The position numbers were made by a program, and so were the translations under genes. DNA of 7,121 bases, from NCBI GenBank assembly GCA_047623825.1, contig JBLHOS010000111.1, positions 1 through 7,121 on the forward strand, read 5' to 3'. The notes beneath the pieces were generated by a model that saw only the letters and a program-made list of their open reading frames with translations, did no database searches and was not told the origin of the DNA. Positions 1 to 6,279 of this stretch are shown here, in pieces. Positions within the stretch are counted from its first letter, which is position 1; every line of letters starts with the position of its first letter. This DNA comes from JBLHOS01 sp047623825. GTDB taxonomy: Bacteria > Pseudomonadota > Alphaproteobacteria > Rhodobacterales > Rhodobacteraceae.

Positions 1-1
1 C

Positions 2-256
2 CCTCTTATCCTGATCTTCGTGATCATGTATTTCCTGCTGATCCGCCCTCAGCAAAAGAAAGCCAAAGATCACAAGGCGATGGTTGCTGCATTGCGGCGC
101 GGTGATCAGATCATCACCTCTGGTGGGCTGATCGGCAAAGTGATCAAGGTCAAAGATGACCATGAAGTCGAAGTTGAATTGTCTGAAGGTGTGAAGGTGC
201 GGGTCGTGCGTCATACCATCGCGCAGGTCACATCGAAAACCGAACCCGCAAGCTAA
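2..256 (+). CDS. yajC: YajC, preprotein translocase accessory subunit (5' end cut by window)
   Basis: YajC is a small single-span inner-membrane protein that associates with SecD and SecF and, through them, with the SecYEG translocon. The visible 84 residues begin inside the membrane helix (hydrophobic residues reading PLILIFVIMYFLLIRPQQK). The RPQQK stretch immediately after the helix is the family hallmark. A cytoplasmic domain follows, with LRRGDQIITSGGLIGKV at about residues 33-49 of the visible part, again typical. The reading frame is open to the left window edge, so the true start lies upstream. The GTG at position 20 falls inside the membrane helix and is not the start. The gene ends with TAA 21 bases before secD and lies in the order yajC-secD-secF, which is conserved across many bacteria. 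Its promoter lies outside the window. Confidence 0.96.
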   Translation, partial: PLILIFVIMYFLLIRPQQKKAKDHKAMVAALRRGDQIITSGGLIGKVIKVKDDHEVEVELSEGVKVRVVRHTIAQVTSKTEPAS

Positions 257-266
257 GCGACAATGT

Positions 267-272
267 AAGGGG
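267..272 (+). promoter_or_regulatory. ribosome binding site of secD
   Basis: AAGGGG lies five bases before the ATG at 278. It is the only good Shine-Dalgarno-like stretch in the short yajC-secD gap and supports that ATG as the secD start. Confidence 0.6.
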
Positions 273-277
273 CAGTC

Positions 278-1945
278 ATGCTCAACATTCCTGTATGGAA
301 CCGGGTTTTGATCTGGGGCGTGGTCATGTTTGGCCTGGCGTTTGCACTGCCCAATCTGTGGTATCCACGGGTTGAGCGGCACAATGATGCGCTGGCGGCG
401 ATTGAGACCACGGGCCTCTCCACGTCAGAGCTGGAGTTGGATGTGGCTGGCTGGCCGGGGGTGTTGCCCTCTACGCTGGTGAACCTTGGGCTTGATCTGC
501 GCGGCGGGGCACATTTGCTGGCCGAGGTGCAGGTTGAGGATGTGTATGCGGCGCGGATGGACGCGCTGTGGCCAGAGGTGCGTGATGCATTCCGCGATCT
601 GCGCGATCAAGTGGGCAGCGTGCGCCGACAAGACGCGCCGATTGGTCAATTGCGGATCCAGATCTCTAACGCGGAGGCGCTGGGGGATGCTGTGCAGGCA
701 GTGCGCGACCTTGCGCAGCCTGTGGTCAGCCTGACCGGTGTGGGGTCGTCGACACTGGAGGTCAGCGGCGCGAATGATATGATCACCGTGGAGCTAAGTG
801 GCGCCGAGCGTGCGGCGACAGACGACCGCACCATGCAGCAATCGATCGAAATTGTGCGCCGTCGGGTGGATGAGGTTGGCACGCGTGAGCCCACTATTCA
901 GCGCCAGGGTGAGCGTCGGATCTTGATCCAAGTGCCGGGCATCGGATCGGCCGAGGAGCTGAAAAGCCTGATCGGGACAACGGCGCGTTTGACATTCCAC
1001 GCGGTTGTTGGACGTACCGACAGCGCCAGTTCCGAAACGACAGGCCGCCAGATCGTGCTGCCGTCATTGGATGAGCCGGGCGTGTTTTACGTTCTGGAGG
1101 AAACCCCAGTGGTTACGGGCGAAGATCTGGTTGACAGCCAACCCGCGTTTGACGGGCAAAGTGGCCAGCCTGCCGTGACATTCCGGTTCAACCCGACGGG
1201 CGCGCGCGCGTTCGGAGACTTCACTTCGCAAAATATCGGCGCGCCGTTTGCGATTGTGCTGGATGATGAGGTCGTCTCAGCGCCCACAATCCGGTCCGCG
1301 ATCACCGGCGGCTCTGGCCAGATCACCGGTAATTTCAATATTGAGCAATCGACCGAGCTGGCAGTTTTGTTGCGTGCAGGGGCCTTGCCCGCTGAGATGA
1401 CATTCCTTGAGGAACGCACCGTAGGCCCTGAATTGGGCGCCGACAGTATCGAGGCGGGCCGCGTTGCTGCAATGGTCGCCTTTACACTGGTGCTGGTGTT
1501 CATGGCGCTCAGCTATGGCCTGTTTGGGATTTTCGCGAATATTGCGCTGATCCTGAACGTCGCGATGATCTTTGGCTTTCTAAGCTTGATCGGGGCAACC
1601 CTGACCTTGCCGGGTATTGCGGGTATCGTTCTGACCATTGGTATGGCGGTCGACGCCAATGTGCTGATTTTTGAGCGGATTAAGGAAGAGCTGAAGACCG
1701 CAAAGGGCCCAGCCCGCGCGATTGAGTTGGGGTACGAAAAAGCCCTGTCCGCGATCATTGACGCCAATATAACAACGTTCATTACTGCCACGATTCTGTT
1801 TGTCATGGGCTCTGGCCCGGTGCGCGGGTTTGCGATCACTCTGGCACTTGGAATTTTGACCTCGGTCTTCACGGCGATCTATGTGACGCGCCTGATCCTG
1901 GTGATTTGGTTTGAACATCGTCGCCCCAAAACGATCGAGGTCTAA
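278..1945 (+). CDS. secD: SecD, protein translocase subunit
   Basis: SecD is an RND-superfamily inner-membrane protein. With SecF it uses the proton motive force to pull translocating proteins into the periplasm and to help release them. The 555-residue product has an N-terminal membrane helix (about residues 9-27), the conserved GLDLRGG motif (71-77), a large periplasmic region (about 80-385) and five C-terminal helices (about 393-544). The VGPELG motif (382-387) comes just before the second helix. The fourth-helix motif GMAVDANVLIFERIKEE (455-471) contains Asp459, which corresponds to the conserved membrane aspartate implicated in proton flow. E. coli SecD is longer (615 residues); about 530-560 is usual in alphaproteobacteria. 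The ATG at 278 is preceded by a good ribosome site and gives the expected N terminus. One base separates its TAA from the secF ATG, which points to co-translation. I see no frameshift or missing motif. Confidence 0.98.
   Translation: MLNIPVWNRVLIWGVVMFGLAFALPNLWYPRVERHNDALAAIETTGLSTSELELDVAGWPGVLPSTLVNLGLDLRGGAHLLAEVQVEDVYAARMDALWPEVRDAFRDLRDQVGSVRRQDAPIGQLRIQISNAEALGDAVQAVRDLAQPVVSLTGVGSSTLEVSGANDMITVELSGAERAATDDRTMQQSIEIVRRRVDEVGTREPTIQRQGERRILIQVPGIGSAEELKSLIGTTARLTFHAVVGRTDSASSETTGRQIVLPSLDEPGVFYVLEETPVVTGEDLVDSQPAFDGQSGQPAVTFRFNPTGARAFGDFTSQNIGAPFAIVLDDEVVSAPTIRSAITGGSGQITGNFNIEQSTELAVLLRAGALPAEMTFLEERTVGPELGADSIEAGRVAAMVAFTLVLVFMALSYGLFGIFANIALILNVAMIFGFLSLIGATLTLPGIAGIVLTIGMAVDANVLIFERIKEELKTAKGPARAIELGYEKALSAIIDANITTFITATILFVMGSGPVRGFAITLALGILTSVFTAIYVTRLILVIWFEHRRPKTIEV
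1937..1940 (+). promoter_or_regulatory. ribosome binding site of secF
   Basis: GAGG within the last codons of secD lies six bases before the ATG at 1947. It favours that ATG over the in-frame TTG at 1911, which would add 12 residues entirely within secD coding sequence. Confidence 0.55.
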
Positions 1946-1946
1946 G

Positions 1947-2918
1947 ATGCGCCTAACGCTTGTTCCAGCATATACATCTTGGGATTTCTTCCGGACCTGG
2001 AAGATTACATTCGGAGCATCGGTTCTGGCGATGTTGCTGTCGATCGTCATGTTCTTTGTGGTCGGTCTAAATTTCGGCATCGACTTTCGCGGTGGCACGA
2101 CGATCCGCACTGAGGCGGTTGAGCTTGTGGATGTCGGGGCCTACCGTGATGCGCTGGCGGCCCTCAACCTTGGCGATGTTTCAATCACAGAGGTGTTCGA
2201 TCCGACATTCGGACCAGATCGCAACGTGGCTTCGATCTCTATTCAGGCGCAAGAAGGCCAGGAAAGCGTGTCCGTTGAAATGATCATCGCGGTCGAGGCG
2301 GCGCTAGCGGCGGTCGCCCCCACGATCACATTTCCCTCGGTTGAGTCAGTGGGCCCGACTGTCTCAGGTGAGTTGGTCCAAACCGCAGTTCTGGCGGTCG
2401 TTCTGGCGATCGCGGCGGTCTTGATCTACATCTGGATGCGGTTCGAATGGCAGTTCTCAATCGGTGCCGTGGCGGCGTTAGTACATGACATCGTGCTGAC
2501 CATTGGTATATTCAGCCTGCTGCAAATCCAGTTTGATCTGGCGATCATCGCGGCCCTTCTGACAATTGTGGGATACTCGCTGAATGATACGGTTGTGGTG
2601 TTTGACCGGGTCCGGGAAAATCTTCGCAAATATAAGCAAAAAAGCCTTAAGGAACTGCTGAACCTGTCAATTAATGAAACGTTGAGCCGGACAGTGATGA
2701 CCTCTGTCACCACGCTTTTGGCGCTGATTTCGCTATATGTTTTGGGTGGTGACGTGATCCGTGGATTCGTGTTTGCGATGATCTGGGGCGTTGTCGTTGG
2801 GACTTATTCGTCGGTCTTCGTGGCCTCAACCGTATTGTTGTATTTCGGCGTTAAACGCGATTGGTCCAAGCCTGATCCAAAGGCTGCGGGAACCCAATTT
2901 TCCAACATTGATGCCTGA
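1947..2918 (+). CDS. secF: SecF, protein translocase subunit
   Basis: SecF is the partner of SecD in the proton-driven SecDF complex attached to SecYEG. The product has 323 residues, the same as E. coli SecF. It carries an N-terminal helix (about 21-40), the GIDFRGGT motif (44-51), a periplasmic domain (about 52-140) and five further helices (about 143-300). The ESVGP motif is at 133-137 and LVHDIVLT at 178-185. The fourth-helix signature GYSLNDTVVVFDRVREN is at 209-225, with Asp214 as the conserved membrane acid. The start at 1947 is chosen because it follows a GAGG site, lies one base after the secD stop, and gives the normal short cytoplasmic N terminus. The last eight bases overlap the start of the next gene. 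The gene appears intact. Confidence 0.97.
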   Translation: MRLTLVPAYTSWDFFRTWKITFGASVLAMLLSIVMFFVVGLNFGIDFRGGTTIRTEAVELVDVGAYRDALAALNLGDVSITEVFDPTFGPDRNVASISIQAQEGQESVSVEMIIAVEAALAAVAPTITFPSVESVGPTVSGELVQTAVLAVVLAIAAVLIYIWMRFEWQFSIGAVAALVHDIVLTIGIFSLLQIQFDLAIIAALLTIVGYSLNDTVVVFDRVRENLRKYKQKSLKELLNLSINETLSRTVMTSVTTLLALISLYVLGGDVIRGFVFAMIWGVVVGTYSSVFVASTVLLYFGVKRDWSKPDPKAAGTQFSNIDA

Positions 2919-3663
2919 GGGTCTGATTGCGGTTTTAACTTTGCCGGGGTTGGAGTGGCTCTTGGCTGTGACACTGCTGGCGGGGGTGGTTTACGGGTTT
3001 GCAGGTTTTGGGTCCGCGTTGATTTTTATGCCGCTTGCCACGCTGATCCTAGAGCCGACGCTGGCAGTTGTGGCCTTTGCAATCTCGGCGCTGTCCTCGC
3101 TGATCACGGTTGTGCCGGCAGCTTGGAAGATAGCTGACCGATCCGCCGTCGTGACCTTGCTTCTCGCCGCATTTGTGACGATGCCACTGGGCATTTTCGT
3201 TTTGCGAAGCTGGGATGTGATGGTGATCCAGCTGATGGTTTCAATGGTGGTTTTTATCACATTGGGTGCGTTGATGCTGGGCTGGCGATATCACACTGTT
3301 CCCAGCACACGCACCCGCATCGCGGTGGGGGCCGCGACCGGAATCGTCGGCGGCGCCACCGGCCTGATGGGTCCGATCGTCATTCTGTTCAACTTTGGAT
3401 CGGGCGCCAGTATTAGCATAACACGGGCTAATACGCTGGTGTTTTTGACCCTGATTTCGTTACTAATGTTGCCGCAGATGGCGTTGCAAGGTGCGCTAAG
3501 CTTGCCAGCGGTTTGGCTGGGCCTGATCATGCTGTTCCCCTATGGGTTGGGCACATTGGTTGGGCGCCGATTGTTCAATCCAGAGTTCGAGCTGGTGTAC
3601 CGGCGAACGGCTTATGCTATCATTGCGTTTGCCGCGATTGTTGGCCTGCCGATCTGGGAATAG
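2911..3663 (+). CDS. TauE/SafE (TSUP) family membrane permease, substrate unknown
   Basis: TSUP proteins are multi-pass inner-membrane carriers. Characterised members move sulfite, sulfoacetate or other small sulfur or organic anions, but the substrate cannot be read from sequence. The 250-residue product is almost entirely hydrophobic, with about eight helices. It has the two internally repeated glycine-rich motifs of the family: GVVYGFAGFGSALIFMP (25-41) and GAATGIVGGATGLMGP (140-155), each at the start of one half. The two halves are joined by a basic hydrophilic stretch (about 126-136, WRYHTVPSTRTR). The start is the ATG at 2911, which overlaps the secF stop (ATGCCTGA). The frame is open further upstream, but that would mean a long overlap inside secF. 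No good ribosome site precedes the ATG, so translation probably depends on ribosomes finishing secF. The next gene begins 12 bases after its stop. No sulfur-metabolism gene is visible nearby, so a sulfite role is not supported. Confidence 0.9.
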   Translation: MPEGLIAVLTLPGLEWLLAVTLLAGVVYGFAGFGSALIFMPLATLILEPTLAVVAFAISALSSLITVVPAAWKIADRSAVVTLLLAAFVTMPLGIFVLRSWDVMVIQLMVSMVVFITLGALMLGWRYHTVPSTRTRIAVGAATGIVGGATGLMGPIVILFNFGSGASISITRANTLVFLTLISLLMLPQMALQGALSLPAVWLGLIMLFPYGLGTLVGRRLFNPEFELVYRRTAYAIIAFAAIVGLPIWE

Positions 3664-3666
3664 GAG
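3662..3666 (+). promoter_or_regulatory. ribosome binding site of the Mth938-like gene
   Basis: AGGAG overlaps the stop codon of the permease gene and lies nine bases before the ATG at 3676. It supports that ATG rather than the second in-frame ATG at 3682. Confidence 0.6.
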
Positions 3667-3675
3667 TATTCTGAC

Positions 3676-4038
3676 ATGCGCATGAATGAAGTTATCTATG
3701 ATGACAGTAAGCCGGTTGAGGGGTACGGGCCTGGATTTTTTCGCATTGGTGGGGCGGTCCATACTGGGGCTGTTTTGTTGCTGCCCTCAGGGGTGACCCA
3801 CTGGGGTGGGTACGACGACCTGACACCGCTGTTGAACGCATTATCAGCGATTGACGTGCTATTGATGGGAACCGGTGACGAGATCGCGCATCTGCCAGTG
3901 GCAGCCCGTGTGGCGTTTGATGAGGCTGGTTTGGGGGTTGAACTGATGGCCACGCCCACCGCATGCCGCACTTACAATGTTTTGCTGTCAGAGGGGCGCC
4001 GGATTGGCGCGGCCCTGCTTCCCGTCGCCAAGGTTTAA
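3676..4038 (+). CDS. Mth938-like / NDUFAF3-related protein
   Basis: This 120-residue soluble protein belongs to the Mth938-like (formerly DUF498) family, which includes the mitochondrial complex I assembly factor NDUFAF3. I see the family's characteristic stretches: GYGPGFFRIGG (16-26), the Ser-Gly of LLLPSGVTHW (34-43), VLLMGTGDE (61-69) at the end of a core beta strand, ELMATPTACRTYNVLL (89-104) and EGRRIGAALLPV (106-117). It has no signal peptide or membrane helix, so it is probably cytoplasmic. The bacterial protein's biochemical activity is not established. In alphaproteobacteria the family is often encoded next to secD/secF, as here, and that linkage has been used to argue for a part in building membrane complexes. 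It is the last gene of this run and is followed by a likely terminator. Confidence 0.92.
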   Translation: MRMNEVIYDDSKPVEGYGPGFFRIGGAVHTGAVLLLPSGVTHWGGYDDLTPLLNALSAIDVLLMGTGDEIAHLPVAARVAFDEAGLGVELMATPTACRTYNVLLSEGRRIGAALLPVAKV

Positions 4039-4047
4039 CCTTGTATT

Positions 4048-4069
4048 AAGGCCGATGCGCTGGCCTTTT
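4048..4069 (+). terminator. probable rho-independent terminator of the yajC-secDF run
   Basis: AAGGCC (4048-4053) and GGCCTT (4062-4067) form a perfect 6-bp stem with an 8-base loop, and the second arm runs into TTTT (4066-4069) then C. It starts nine bases after the stop of the NDUFAF3-like gene. The stem is short and the T tract is only four long, so termination may be partial. On the opposite strand no T tract follows, so it points to the plus-strand operon. Confidence 0.55.
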
Positions 4070-4091
4070 CGCTTGGTAGAAATACTCACGC

Positions 4092-4110
4092 TCGCCGGCC
4101 TGACTGGCGA
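4092..4110 (-). other. hairpin downstream of the DUF1194 gene
   Basis: TCGCCGG (4092-4098) can pair with CTGGCGA (4104-4110) around the loop CCTGA, giving a 7-bp stem with one G-T wobble on the plus strand. It starts 11 bases past the DUF1194 stop on the minus strand. No clear T tract follows on either strand, so it may be a 3'-end structure or a rho-dependent end site, not a classical terminator. Confidence 0.3.
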
Positions 4111-4121
4111 TCAAACCGTGC

Positions 4122-4817
4122 TCAGGGTGCCATTGATCCCAAGATCATCACCAGCAACTCACGCTCCAACTTTCGCCGCATCGCGGTCTCAAAATCAAAA
4201 TGGGTTTGGGCATATTCGACAAAGGCACCGGGGCCGCGAATGACTTCGGCCGCAAAATAATCCGCGATCTCTCGCGATGCACCGCCGATCGCGAGACCAT
4301 TCACGGTAATCCCGTCGAAATCAAAGTGCTGATAGGCAGCGTCAGGCGGGAAGCCATCGTTGTTTTGTCCGTCGCCTGAGACATCGAGCGTGTTGAACAG
4401 ACAGGGCGGGGCGCGGTCAAACAAGCTTGACGCATAGCCAAGCGCATATCCGATAGCGGTCGGGAAATCAGCCGATCCGCGCGTTGTCCGGGACAATCGC
4501 GCGGTCACGTCCAACAAGTCCGCCTGACTGCGGATCATGATCCAGTCGACAAGTGTGTTTTGCTGGAACCGACCGCTCCATTCAAACACACCCAAAGCCA
4601 CATCACCGGGCCCGTTCAAGAACCCTGCCTGTACCTCTGGCGACAGAAACGCCGAGATCAGCCCGTCGCGTTGTAGATTATACTCTGCCCCATCCACCGA
4701 GGCCGACACATCCAACGCTATTAGCAGCGCCAGTCGGCAATCTTGTGCCGCTGCGGGGGCTGTCAGACCCGCGCAGGCCGCAAAAGCGTATAGAACGGGG
4801 CGGAGCGATCTTACCAA
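4122..4817 (-). CDS. DUF1194 secreted protein with VWA-type metal site
   Basis: This is a predicted exported protein of the DUF1194 family, which resembles von Willebrand factor A domains. Its function is unknown. With the TTG start at 4817 it has 231 residues. An N-terminal basic stretch (VRSLR) is followed by a hydrophobic core and APAAAQ, a good signal peptidase I site after about residue 24. FAAC at 12-15 is a poor lipobox, so a lipoprotein is less likely. The mature domain begins with LLIALDVSASVD, whose DVSAS (36-40) is the DxSxS part of a MIDAS metal site. A second Asp-rich loop, DVSGDGQNNDG (145-155), is also typical. No ATG or GTG start is available. A TTG at 4844 would add nine residues and overlap the upstream gene by 34 bases. 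The TTG at 4817 overlaps it only by TTGGTAA, suggesting translational coupling. The start is therefore uncertain; the family call is firmer. Confidence 0.88.
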   Translation of the reverse strand: MVRSLRPVLYAFAACAGLTAPAAAQDCRLALLIALDVSASVDGAEYNLQRDGLISAFLSPEVQAGFLNGPGDVALGVFEWSGRFQQNTLVDWIMIRSQADLLDVTARLSRTTRGSADFPTAIGYALGYASSLFDRAPPCLFNTLDVSGDGQNNDGFPPDAAYQHFDFDGITVNGLAIGGASREIADYFAAEVIRGPGAFVEYAQTHFDFETAMRRKLERELLVMILGSMAP

Positions 4818-5239
4818 TGCCCAGTATTTTCCATGCTCGCCCAAGGCTCAGCCGGGGCCAGATGATCCCCCTCCTGCAACAGCTCTATCGAGATGTTATC
4901 GGGGGAGCGTACAAAGGCCATATGCCCATCACGTGGGGGGCGGTTGATCGTGACACCCGCATCCATCAAAATTTGGCAGGTCTCATATATATTTGACACG
5001 CGGTAGGCCAAATGCCCGAAGTGCCGCCCGTCTGAGGGCAAATCCTCATCGCCGTCCCAATTATAGGTCAGCTCAACTGGGCATTCTTCTTGGCCGGGGG
5101 CTGCCATGAACAGTAACGTGAACCGGCCCTTTTCGTTGTCCCAGCGACGGGTCTCAACCAGACCCAAAAGCGCAAAGAACGCTTTGGATTTTTCAAGGTT
5201 TGCAACGCGCACCATTGTGTGGAGGTATTTGATCGACAT
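4811..5239 (-). CDS. gloA: glyoxalase I-like VOC protein (probable lactoylglutathione lyase)
   Basis: Glyoxalase I converts the hemithioacetal of methylglyoxal and glutathione to S-lactoylglutathione in the cytoplasm. The 142-residue product has two beta-alpha-beta-beta-beta repeats and all four metal ligands at the spacing seen in E. coli GloA: His7 (in LHTMVRV), Glu56 (in VELTYNW), His76 (in HFGHLAYRV) and Glu119 (in ISIELLQ). The pattern resembles the nickel/cobalt-type short enzymes. It differs from E. coli GloA in a conserved-looking C-terminal tail (about 123-142, ending PWASMENTGHW), so another VOC reaction on a glutathione adduct is possible. The ATG at 5239 is preferred to the ATG seven codons upstream because it follows an AGGAG site and matches the usual GloA N terminus. 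The gene lies 60 bases after the DUF817 gene and overlaps the DUF1194 gene downstream. Confidence 0.85.
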   Translation of the reverse strand: MSIKYLHTMVRVANLEKSKAFFALLGLVETRRWDNEKGRFTLLFMAAPGQEECPVELTYNWDGDEDLPSDGRHFGHLAYRVSNIYETCQILMDAGVTINRPPRDGHMAFVRSPDNISIELLQEGDHLAPAEPWASMENTGHW

Positions 5240-5246
5240 GTCCGCT

Positions 5247-5251
5247 CTCCT
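5247..5251 (-). promoter_or_regulatory. ribosome binding site of the glyoxalase-like gene
   Basis: On the minus strand AGGAG lies seven bases before the ATG at 5239. The upstream ATG at 5260 would place this motif inside the coding sequence, so the motif decides the start. Confidence 0.65.
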
Positions 5252-5273
5252 GTCTGTCATTTAGCTCAGACTA

Positions 5274-5292
5274 ACGCGGCGCGGTGCCGCGT
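5274..5292 (-). other. perfect GC-rich hairpin between DUF817 and glyoxalase-like genes
   Basis: ACGCGGC (5274-5280) and GCCGCGT (5286-5292) form a perfect 7-bp stem with a 5-base loop. It begins seven bases after the DUF817 stop on the minus strand. No T tract follows, so it is not a standard intrinsic terminator. It could protect the DUF817 mRNA 3' end, weaken read-through, or separate two transcription units. Confidence 0.45.
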
Positions 5293-5299
5293 ACACCCT

Positions 5300-6196
5300 C
5301 TATCGGCGGTCAACTTGTCGTGCGTCGGCAGATTTGGGCCGGGATATGCCGGAAATTGGCATGACTGCGTCCCGAGACAGGGCTGAGCGGGTCACCAGTG
5401 TGACGGTGACAAAACTGACATATAGCAGCAAATACCAAGAGCCCAATTTGCCCAAAGACACCAGATCAAACTGGCCTTGGCCGGGATAGGCCCATGTTTG
5501 GGTGAAGGTGCCGACATTCTCAGCCACCCAGATAAACATGGCCGATAAGAACGCAGCCACCGGCAACGGCATCCAGCGTGGCGTCTCACCGGGATGAAAC
5601 CAGATCCGGGTGCGCCAAAAGACCCCGACAGTGGCCGTAAATAGGATCACCCGAATATCGGGTCCGAAGTGATGGGTGAAGAAATTCAGATAAATCGCGC
5701 CTGCCAGCACAAGGGTCTGCCAAAACGGCGGATAAGGCGCAAATTGCATGTCAAAAATTCGGATCACACGCGCCATATAACTGCCGATCGCGGCATACAT
5801 GAAGCCTGAGAACAGCGGTACACCGGCGATTTCCATCCATCCGGTATCGGGATAGTCCCAACTGCCTTGGTTCAGCTTGAAGACCTCCATCACTGTGCCG
5901 GTCAGATGGAACAGGGCGATGACCTTGGCCTCCTGCCAGCTTTCCAGTCCGAACCACAAAAACATCACTTGCGTCGAGATTGCGAACAAAAACAGCCCGT
6001 CATACCGGGTCAGCGCCCAGGCATCTTGCCAGATCAGGCGGCTGGCGATGATGGCGATCACGAACAATCCGCCAAATAAAGCGGCCCATGCCTGTTTGAG
6101 CACAAACATCACAAATTCGGCCAGACCTGCGGGCAAGCGGGCGCGCGCCCAGTCCCCAAGGCGACGTTCCAGCCGCGCTGTTGCTTGATTTTTCAC
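5300..6196 (-). CDS. DUF817 family integral membrane protein, function unknown
   Basis: The 298-residue product is a multi-pass inner-membrane protein of the DUF817 family, for which I know no established function. Hydrophobic segments lie at about 34-52, 65-83, 124-144, 157-175, 182-198, 210-226 and 252-269. Conserved-looking polar motifs sit next to or inside them: HLTGTVMEVFK (97-107), GSWDYP (111-116), VPLFSGFMYAAIGSY (126-140), NFFTHHFGPD (171-180), IWVAENVGTF (222-231) and KLGSW (250-254). Buried His, Glu and Asn residues of this kind suggest a cofactor, metal, lipid or small-molecule site, but that is inference. The basic N-terminal region (RLERRLGDWARARLP) and the polar C-terminal tail are probably cytoplasmic. 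The start is GTG at 6196, preceded by AAAGGGA at seven bases. The gene diverges from thyX and may be cotranscribed with the two genes downstream, although a hairpin lies between. Confidence 0.88.
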   Translation of the reverse strand: MKNQATARLERRLGDWARARLPAGLAEFVMFVLKQAWAALFGGLFVIAIIASRLIWQDAWALTRYDGLFLFAISTQVMFLWFGLESWQEAKVIALFHLTGTVMEVFKLNQGSWDYPDTGWMEIAGVPLFSGFMYAAIGSYMARVIRIFDMQFAPYPPFWQTLVLAGAIYLNFFTHHFGPDIRVILFTATVGVFWRTRIWFHPGETPRWMPLPVAAFLSAMFIWVAENVGTFTQTWAYPGQGQFDLVSLGKLGSWYLLLYVSFVTVTLVTRSALSRDAVMPISGISRPKSADARQVDRR

Positions 6197-6279
6197 GCAA
6201 TGGTCCCTTTATCTTGCGGTCGGTGCCCCGTCTCAGGCAATATGTAGGTCATACGATTCCTCTAAGAGAAAGACGTTCC
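6197..6279. promoter_or_regulatory. divergent intergenic region, DUF817 / thyX
   Basis: These 83 bases separate two divergent genes and so must hold, or lie close to, promoters for both. I found no convincing -35/-10 pair. TACGAT at 6252-6257 is a possible weak -10 for thyX but has no matching -35. No palindromic operator or riboswitch-like fold stands out. Confidence 0.4.
6204..6210 (-). promoter_or_regulatory. ribosome binding site of the DUF817 gene
   Basis: On the minus strand AAAGGGA lies seven bases before the GTG at 6196. It supports this non-ATG codon as the start; no ATG is available at a comparable place. Confidence 0.55.

Noticed and set aside
20..22. GTG as the start of yajC
   Set aside because: The frame is open to the window edge and the codon falls inside the conserved membrane helix, so the gene is truncated by the window and starts upstream.
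1087..2110. Long minus-strand open frames opposite secD (1087-1503, 1513-1872, 1580-2110)
   Set aside because: They are antisense to a clear secD gene, have compositions expected of mirror frames in moderately GC-rich DNA, and show no recognisable domain or start site.
2791..2910. 40-residue N-terminal extension of the TSUP permease
   Set aside because: It would lie entirely within secF in another frame and is polar and Cys/Pro/Arg-rich, unlike a TSUP N terminus. The ATG at 2911 gives the normal family start.
4537..4996. Plus-strand open frames of 136 and 147 codons over the DUF1194 and VOC genes
   Set aside because: Both are antisense to genes with clear family motifs, overlap each other in different frames, and look like low-complexity shadow translations.
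6213..6257. Possible sigma-70-type promoter for thyX (CTTGCG 6213-6218 with TACGAT 6252-6257)
   Set aside because: The spacing is far too long and each element matches consensus poorly; no better pair was found by eye.
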